The notes below the pieces were generated by a model. The model did not search any database. It had not been told where the DNA came from and was given only the letters and a program-made list of their open reading frames with translations. Below are positions 59,513 to 64,000 of a stretch of DNA of 64,000 bases, one piece after another (positions within the stretch are counted from its first letter, which is position 1; every line of letters begins with the position of its first letter). A program made the translations under genes and the position numbers. Location: NCBI GenBank assembly GCA_963693315.1, contig OY856186.1:232832392-232896391 (forward strand). Direction: 5' to 3'. This DNA comes from Diogma glabrata. Taxonomy: Eukaryota > Arthropoda > Insecta > Diptera > Cylindrotomidae.

Positions 59513-61985
59513 TGTCCCTGATCTTAGCATACAGAAGTTGGATATTATCAGCAAAAAGATGAACCATAGAAAAGCGACAAACTTTGGAAATATCATTGAT
59601 AAACATTGAAAACAACAAAGGGCCCAAAATATATATATTTTATCTTGACTGTGCCATTTCAAAATCTGGTTCCCGGTTCATCATTGTTGTATTGTAAATG
59701 CGACATTATCAGTTCGGGAGAGATCACATTCAACCATAGTTTTTAGAAGTTTGAAAACGAGCTTCGTTAGTCCATAATCCTCAACAATTTTTTTAACTAG
59801 AGTTGGAAAAAGACTTGCAGTTCCATTTTCTTCAAGTAATATATGAATTATATTTGCTACTGCTACTGAGTGTGGATTCTGATCGGTTTTGTGAATTTTT
59901 TGTCTAATTCTGCAAAAACTATTTTGTCAATTCTGCAAAAAACCCCGCTAAACTAAAACATTTAAATTGCATGAATTTCTTTCAGACAAACGTTTATCGT
60001 TTAGTTTTTTTCTTGTGTAAATTTAGCAAAAACAAATTTTTATTATGTCTTATTTTTGTCTAGACGTTGACAAAAAATTGACAAAATCGATTAGAATCCA
60101 CACTCTGCTGAATGCTCGTAATTTTGTAGAATTTGTAAAAAGTTGGAAGTTCATGTCGAGTCATGATAATATTTTTTAATTGCTATACCTAACATTTAAA
60201 AAATATATAGTTTTTTGTTTGTTTTATTATGCCCTTGTCCGATAATATAGGCTGGAAAAAAATGAAAATCATATTTGATTTTAATTTATTCCAAATTACT
60301 CTGTAAATTGTTCTTCGGCAACCGGTTTATCCCAAGGTGAAGAAAACGGTAGTTGAAACATATTGAAGATTTGAACGAGACCAGGATACGTTTCGGGGGA
60401 TATTATTTCTACTTAGGCGACGAGATTTTTATTTGATATAGAAATCACTCACTGATCAAGATCAAAACTGTCCCTTTTACTTCATTTACGGGCCTCCGAA
60501 ATTATAATTATTATTTTTTAATTTATTCATGTAGATTCTTTGAAATTGTATTATGTATATCAAAAATAATATTAAACGTCATTTAAATTGCAACATATGC
60601 AAAAGTGTATTTTTGTACGGTTTTTTCTAAGGTCTTTATCTTAGTCCGGGACCTGATTTTCAAAAAAAATTTTGGGGATATTACTTTTTCTTAGGCCCCA
60701 AGAATTTTTTTTTATTTGATAGAGAATCACTCACTGAAGCGAATAAAACCAAAACGAGTTGTATCGGAGCCCCGGGGTCCAAGATACAGGCCTTTGAAAA
60801 AAGCAAAATCCATACAAAATTGCACTGGTTTTGACAAAAAATTTTATTTTTTACTTATTTTTGCTTTATTTCCTATGTGCTTTTAAGATAAACGATCAAA
60901 ACTGTCCCTTTTACAAAATTTTCTTAATTTGCGATAAAAATAATAAAAAAAAAATCCACTCGCGCCTAAGTTAAAGTAATCTTGCCTCAAATGGTCATAA
61001 CGCGGGCCCCTAAGGTTATAATTATTTTTTTTTAAGTTATTCATGTTGATTCTTTAAAATTATATATCAAAAATAACATTAAACGTCATTTGGATTGCAA
61101 CATTCGGTAAAAAAAAGTGTACTTTTATACGATATTTTTTTTTTCAAAGGCCTATATCTTGGTCCCCGGGACTGATTTTCAAAAAATTTTTTTTGCAATA
61201 TGCTTATAAAAGTGCCCTTAAAAAGAAAAACAAAAAATTGGCTGGGGCCTAAGATAAAGTAATCTTGCCAAAATTTTTGTAATTTGCTTCTCAAGCTATC
61301 CTAAAAAAAACAATCCGCTTGCGCCTTAAAGTTCAAGTAATCGTGCCCACATATACAAGCTTGTAATCTAGATTACCTTTTGTCTTATACATATGATTTT
61401 AATATATGGCATGCACATAGCATAAACATTGACATTTTTGTCATATTTAACACAAAATTCATCGTTTAAGCCGGGCATTCACATAAAACAGAAACTGAAT
61501 TTCATACAAATTTGACAGCAAAAAATTCTGTTTCAGTAAAATTTGTATGGAATTCTCATTGTTTTTGTGAATTTTAGCCTTTACAATGCTTTCTTCCACA
61601 AACTTTACTACCTTATTAAAAATAATCAACCACAGCATATATTAAATCTTAAATTGGGTTTTTGACCCAATAAAAGTCCCACAAATTGAATAATAAATTA
61701 ATAAATAGAATAGAATTGCAAATTTTTTTCCATTATATAAATTGTCAATAAATTCTATTGTCTACTTATCAAAAATGTATTCCAAGCGATCAGCGTGTTT
61801 ATTGATATGATAGTCGATGCGGTACACCGTATTACTATAGCGATGCAATGCGTTAATATATTAGAGCCCGCAGTAATAGTGCGGTATACCGCGTTATTAT
61901 TGCGGTACACCGCCTTCTTATTGCGGCATACCGCGTTATTATTGCGGTATACCGCGCATATACCGCGGACCGTGCAGATAGTCAC
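59513..61985 (-). repeat. Right arm of the 28-kb inverted repeat (inner part)
   Basis: Inverted counterpart of 34890-36420, 38852-39226 and 42986-43260. It starts with a minus-strand LINE RT block (ILGPLLFSMFINDI, VHLFADNIQLLYAK). The stretch 60480-61330 is longer than the matching left part because a block of roughly 530 bp is present in two diverged copies. Confidence 0.8.
61872..61955. repeat. Four 21-bp GCGGTATACCGC units (right arm)
   Basis: Inverted counterpart of 35167-35250 with the same four units in reverse order and one base change in the palindromic cores. Confidence 0.85.
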
Positions 61986-62878
61986 AGCCGAGTAAATGAC
62001 TCATTGAATTTAATAAATAAATATAATGATGTGTGTCCATTAAAATACAATATATTACAAGAGTTCGGTACACAATTAGTTCAGTAATATAGCAAAAAAA
62101 TGACTTTTATAAACATACCTATTTATTAACATTATATATATGAAAACTACTACTTAAGTTTCATGTTTATTAACTAAAAATCGTCCAGAATATTTAAAAT
62201 CAAATATACTAAAGTTACAATTTTATTTTTATACAGATTTATATGAAGGAAGGTCAACGTACGACATTAATCAGGAATTAGTCAATATCCTAATTTCTCA
62301 TCAAATATAACAAATTGATTAGCAAACAAACAATTAAATATATTATAAATAATATACAAAATTAATTCAATCAACATGAGCTACCTGAGATTAGCAAATA
62401 GTAGAGAATTTTATTTCTGAATTATCCTATTTTACTATAGTTTTTAGTAATCTTGAAATTTAATTTAAAAATTATCCAATTATGGCTGATTTTTCTATAT
62501 AATATAGGGTTGGTGTGCTCCGCCCGGGGTTGGCTGGGGTGGGGGGTGGATCCACTTTGATGGGGGAATTTGCGTTCTTGTTCGACATATGTATAGAGTT
62601 TAACATGTTCACAACTTTCCTCCGGATGATAGGGTCTCCCCTGGTCTTCGGCCGCGTTTGGACGAGGGCACGCACATGATTAAGATTAATACTCTCCTTT
62701 TGTGCTCACTTAGAAAACATTATATTATACAATCAACATTATTTATCTTATATAATTTTCTTACAATTAAAACTTGTCTAAATTAGACATTAAATAAGAC
62801 TATGTAATTGGTGATATGGGCCAATAGGCCTAAGCCAAATAATCCTGGAAAATAAAAAAAAAAAAAAAAAAAAAAAAA
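61986..62878 (+). mobile_element. A-tailed retroinsertion of unknown family in the right arm
   Basis: Absent from the left arm. Ends with AATCCTGGAAAATA and 25 A (62854-62878), as LINE or SINE insertions do. It contains a GC-richer block at 62505-62690 whose minus strand has a 67-codon frame (62472-62675) without recognisable domain. The left boundary is inferred from where arm similarity stops. Confidence 0.55.
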
Positions 62879-62885
62879 TGCTAAC

Positions 62886-63228
62886 AAATAATGTCATAAG
62901 GAACATCAATTTATTACAGAAGTTTTTTTAATTGCCAAAGTAATATTTATATAAGTATATATATTATATATATTTATTAACAGCAAACATAAAAATTTTC
63001 ACCTAATGTCAAAATTTTGTTTTTGTTCGCACAAAGCATATGAGGTTATTTTTTGACATCTCACAGTTTTGACTATACATACAGAATCGCATTTAAGAGG
63101 TTTCAGTCTTAGCTGAGAGAAAAGTAACAAGTTATAATTATTGGTGATATGAGCCGAGTGTTCTAACCAAACAAATAAAGTAAACCATTCAAAAAAAAGT
63201 GAGATATTGTTTTTTTATAATCATATAA
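62886..63228. other. End of the right arm and presumed promoter region of BLOC1S2
   Basis: The arm similarity ends by about 63010-63035, leaving about 200 bp before the BLOC1S2 start. No TATA box or initiator could be called with confidence. Confidence 0.4.
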
Positions 63229-63522
63229 ATGGAAGAAAATATTAGTGTTACCGATTCTCCAAAAAGAGGACCAACATTATCAACAAGTACATCAAGTTTT
63301 GAAGCACTCGATCCACATGATCCAAATTTAAGCCGTTTAGCTACAAAAATGTTTCAAAAAACAGGAGAATACATATCTCATGAGCTATCATCACCTCTTG
63401 AAGATTATAAACTATTAGAAAATTTAAATCGTGCCACTTTTACAAAATATTCGGATATGAAACAAATTGCAAACAGTTTAGCCTTATCAACAGTGGATTT
63501 AAAACAAAAATTTGATAGTTTG
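63229..63522 (+). CDS. BLOC1S2: BLOC1S2 homologue, exon 1
   Basis: ATG at 63229 (AAATGGAAG context) opens 98 codons. After a Ser/Thr-rich N-terminus come LATKMFQKTGEYISHEL and SSPLEDYKLLENLNRATFTK, the conserved helical core of BLOC-1 subunit 2 (BLOS2). The family protein is a coiled-coil subunit of BLOC-1 and BORC, which act in lysosome-related organelle biogenesis and lysosome positioning. Exon 1 ends at a GTAAGA donor. The spliced product is 141 residues, close to the human length of 142. Confidence 0.9.
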
Positions 63523-63582
63523 GTAAGATGAAATAAAAATGTTTTAAATATTAATTTTAATCAAATTATTTAAATTGGTAAG

Positions 63583-63714
63583 ATTCCTTATTTGGAGCAA
63601 ATTGATGAAATTGATAAAACTGTTGATCGGTTAGAAGTAGCTGCTTATCAATTAGATGCGTATACAAAAAGATTAGAGGAAAAATTTAAAACATTATCAA
63701 CATTGAAAAAATAA
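63583..63714 (+). CDS. BLOC1S2: BLOC1S2 homologue, exon 2
   Basis: After the 60-bp intron, 44 codons including the stop encode [19 protein letters not shown] and the heptad-rich [14 protein letters not shown], matching the C-terminal helix of BLOS2. The stop TAA is at 63712-63714. The reading frame is continuous across the junction and the join falls at the expected place (SL then IPYL). AATAAA at 63729-63734 is a probable poly(A) signal. Confidence 0.9.
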   Translation: MPYLEQIDEIDKTVDRLEVAAYQLDAYTKRLEEKFKTLSTLKK

Positions 63715-63728
63715 TATATTATTTTGTT

Positions 63729-63734
63729 AATAAA
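63729..63734 (+). terminator. BLOC1S2 poly(A) signal
   Basis: AATAAA 15 bp after the BLOC1S2 stop codon, in an AT-rich 3' flank. Confidence 0.6.
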
Positions 63735-63740
63735 ACATTT

Positions 63741-63960
63741 TGGCAAGATTACTTGAACTTAGGCGCAAGAGGATCTTTTTTTATTATTTTTAGGGATTTT
63801 GATTTTTTTAAAGGCCTGTAGCTTGGACTCCGGGGCTGATATACATCTCGTTTTGGTTTTATTTGCTTCAGTGAGTGATTCTATTAAAAAATTAAAAAAA
63901 ATCGTGTCGCCCAAGTAGAAGTAATATCCCCAACATTTTTTTCATTATAAAAATATACCG
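63741..63960. repeat. Further fragment of the repeat forming the inverted arms
   Basis: GGCAAGATTACTTGAACTTA, the GGACTCCGGGGCTGAT block and the CAAGTAGAAGTAATATCCCC block match parts of 60660-61330 and 35770-36120. BLOC1S2 is thus flanked by this repeat family on both sides. Confidence 0.7.
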
Positions 63961-64000
63961 TATATTTAAAAAATAATCTAATCTTATAAAAATACTTTTA

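Larger units (their letters stand above)
34890..63035. mobile_element. 28-kb inverted-repeat unit with nested insertions
   Basis: Sequence from about 34890 rightward is repeated in inverted order from about 63035 leftward (ACATTAGGTGAAAA near both ends). After removing the insertions listed separately, each arm is about 2.6 kb and they meet near 59512 in a CR1-like LINE fragment. It could be an old long-TIR fold-back transposon or an inverted segmental duplication. No transposase of its own was recognised. Confidence 0.7.

Overview
This is AT-rich eukaryotic DNA, most likely from an arthropod and probably an insect. The repeat load is typical of arthropods: Ty3/Gypsy, Penelope-like, Jockey/CR1/R1/RTE-type LINEs, a Helitron, hAT elements and fold-back elements. 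Only two host genes are visible, and both have spliceosomal introns: an atlastin-like GTPase (exons at about 22573-25230, 5' exons not found) and a complete BLOC1S2 homologue (63229-63714, one 60-bp intron). No bacterial genes, rRNA, tRNA or CRISPR array was seen.

Layout. 1-3200: decayed Ty3/Gypsy pol, + strand. 4668-5959: a palindromic fold-back element inside a (TA)n array. 5995-11070: a Penelope-like element on the minus strand and an inverted 3' fragment of it on the plus strand, bracketing a CsRn1-like Ty3/Gypsy gag-pol with a -1 slippery site. 11071-15542: (TA)n, then a Helitron with canonical ends and a helicase relic. 15585-19108: tandem duplication, possible exon, assembly gap, and two nested long-TIR elements ending in (TA)n. 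19400-21815: a TIR-flanked unit carrying a Jockey/CR1-like LINE. 22573-25230: atlastin-like exons. 25641-28130: hAT element interrupted by a second, smaller hAT. 28384-30000: strand-biased simple sequence and a minisatellite. 30500-34811: a nearly intact two-ORF LINE.

34890-63035 is the most striking part. It reads as one inverted-repeat unit with arms of about 2.6 kb, expanded to 28 kb by nested insertions. In order these are: a hAT (36421-38843, 8-bp TSD) carrying an R1-like LINE scrap; a 2.35-kb fold-back element (39227-42980, ATTAT TSD) itself split by a solo LTR (41547-42943, AAAT TSD); a full-length, apparently intact Ty3/Gypsy (43343-54108, AACT TSD, 1093-bp LTRs that look identical, tRNA-Lys-type primer site, intact gag and pol, plus an extra 228-aa acidic ORF upstream of gag); a Jockey/CR1-like LINE (59345 to 54324, minus) holding a 108-bp satellite and an RTE endonuclease fragment; and an A-tailed retroinsertion (61986-62878) in the right arm. 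Rejoining the flanks at each TSD restores the interrupted sequence, which supports the nesting order. BLOC1S2 starts about 200 bp beyond the right arm.

All calls come from reading the sequence and the conceptual translations. No alignment or database search was run.
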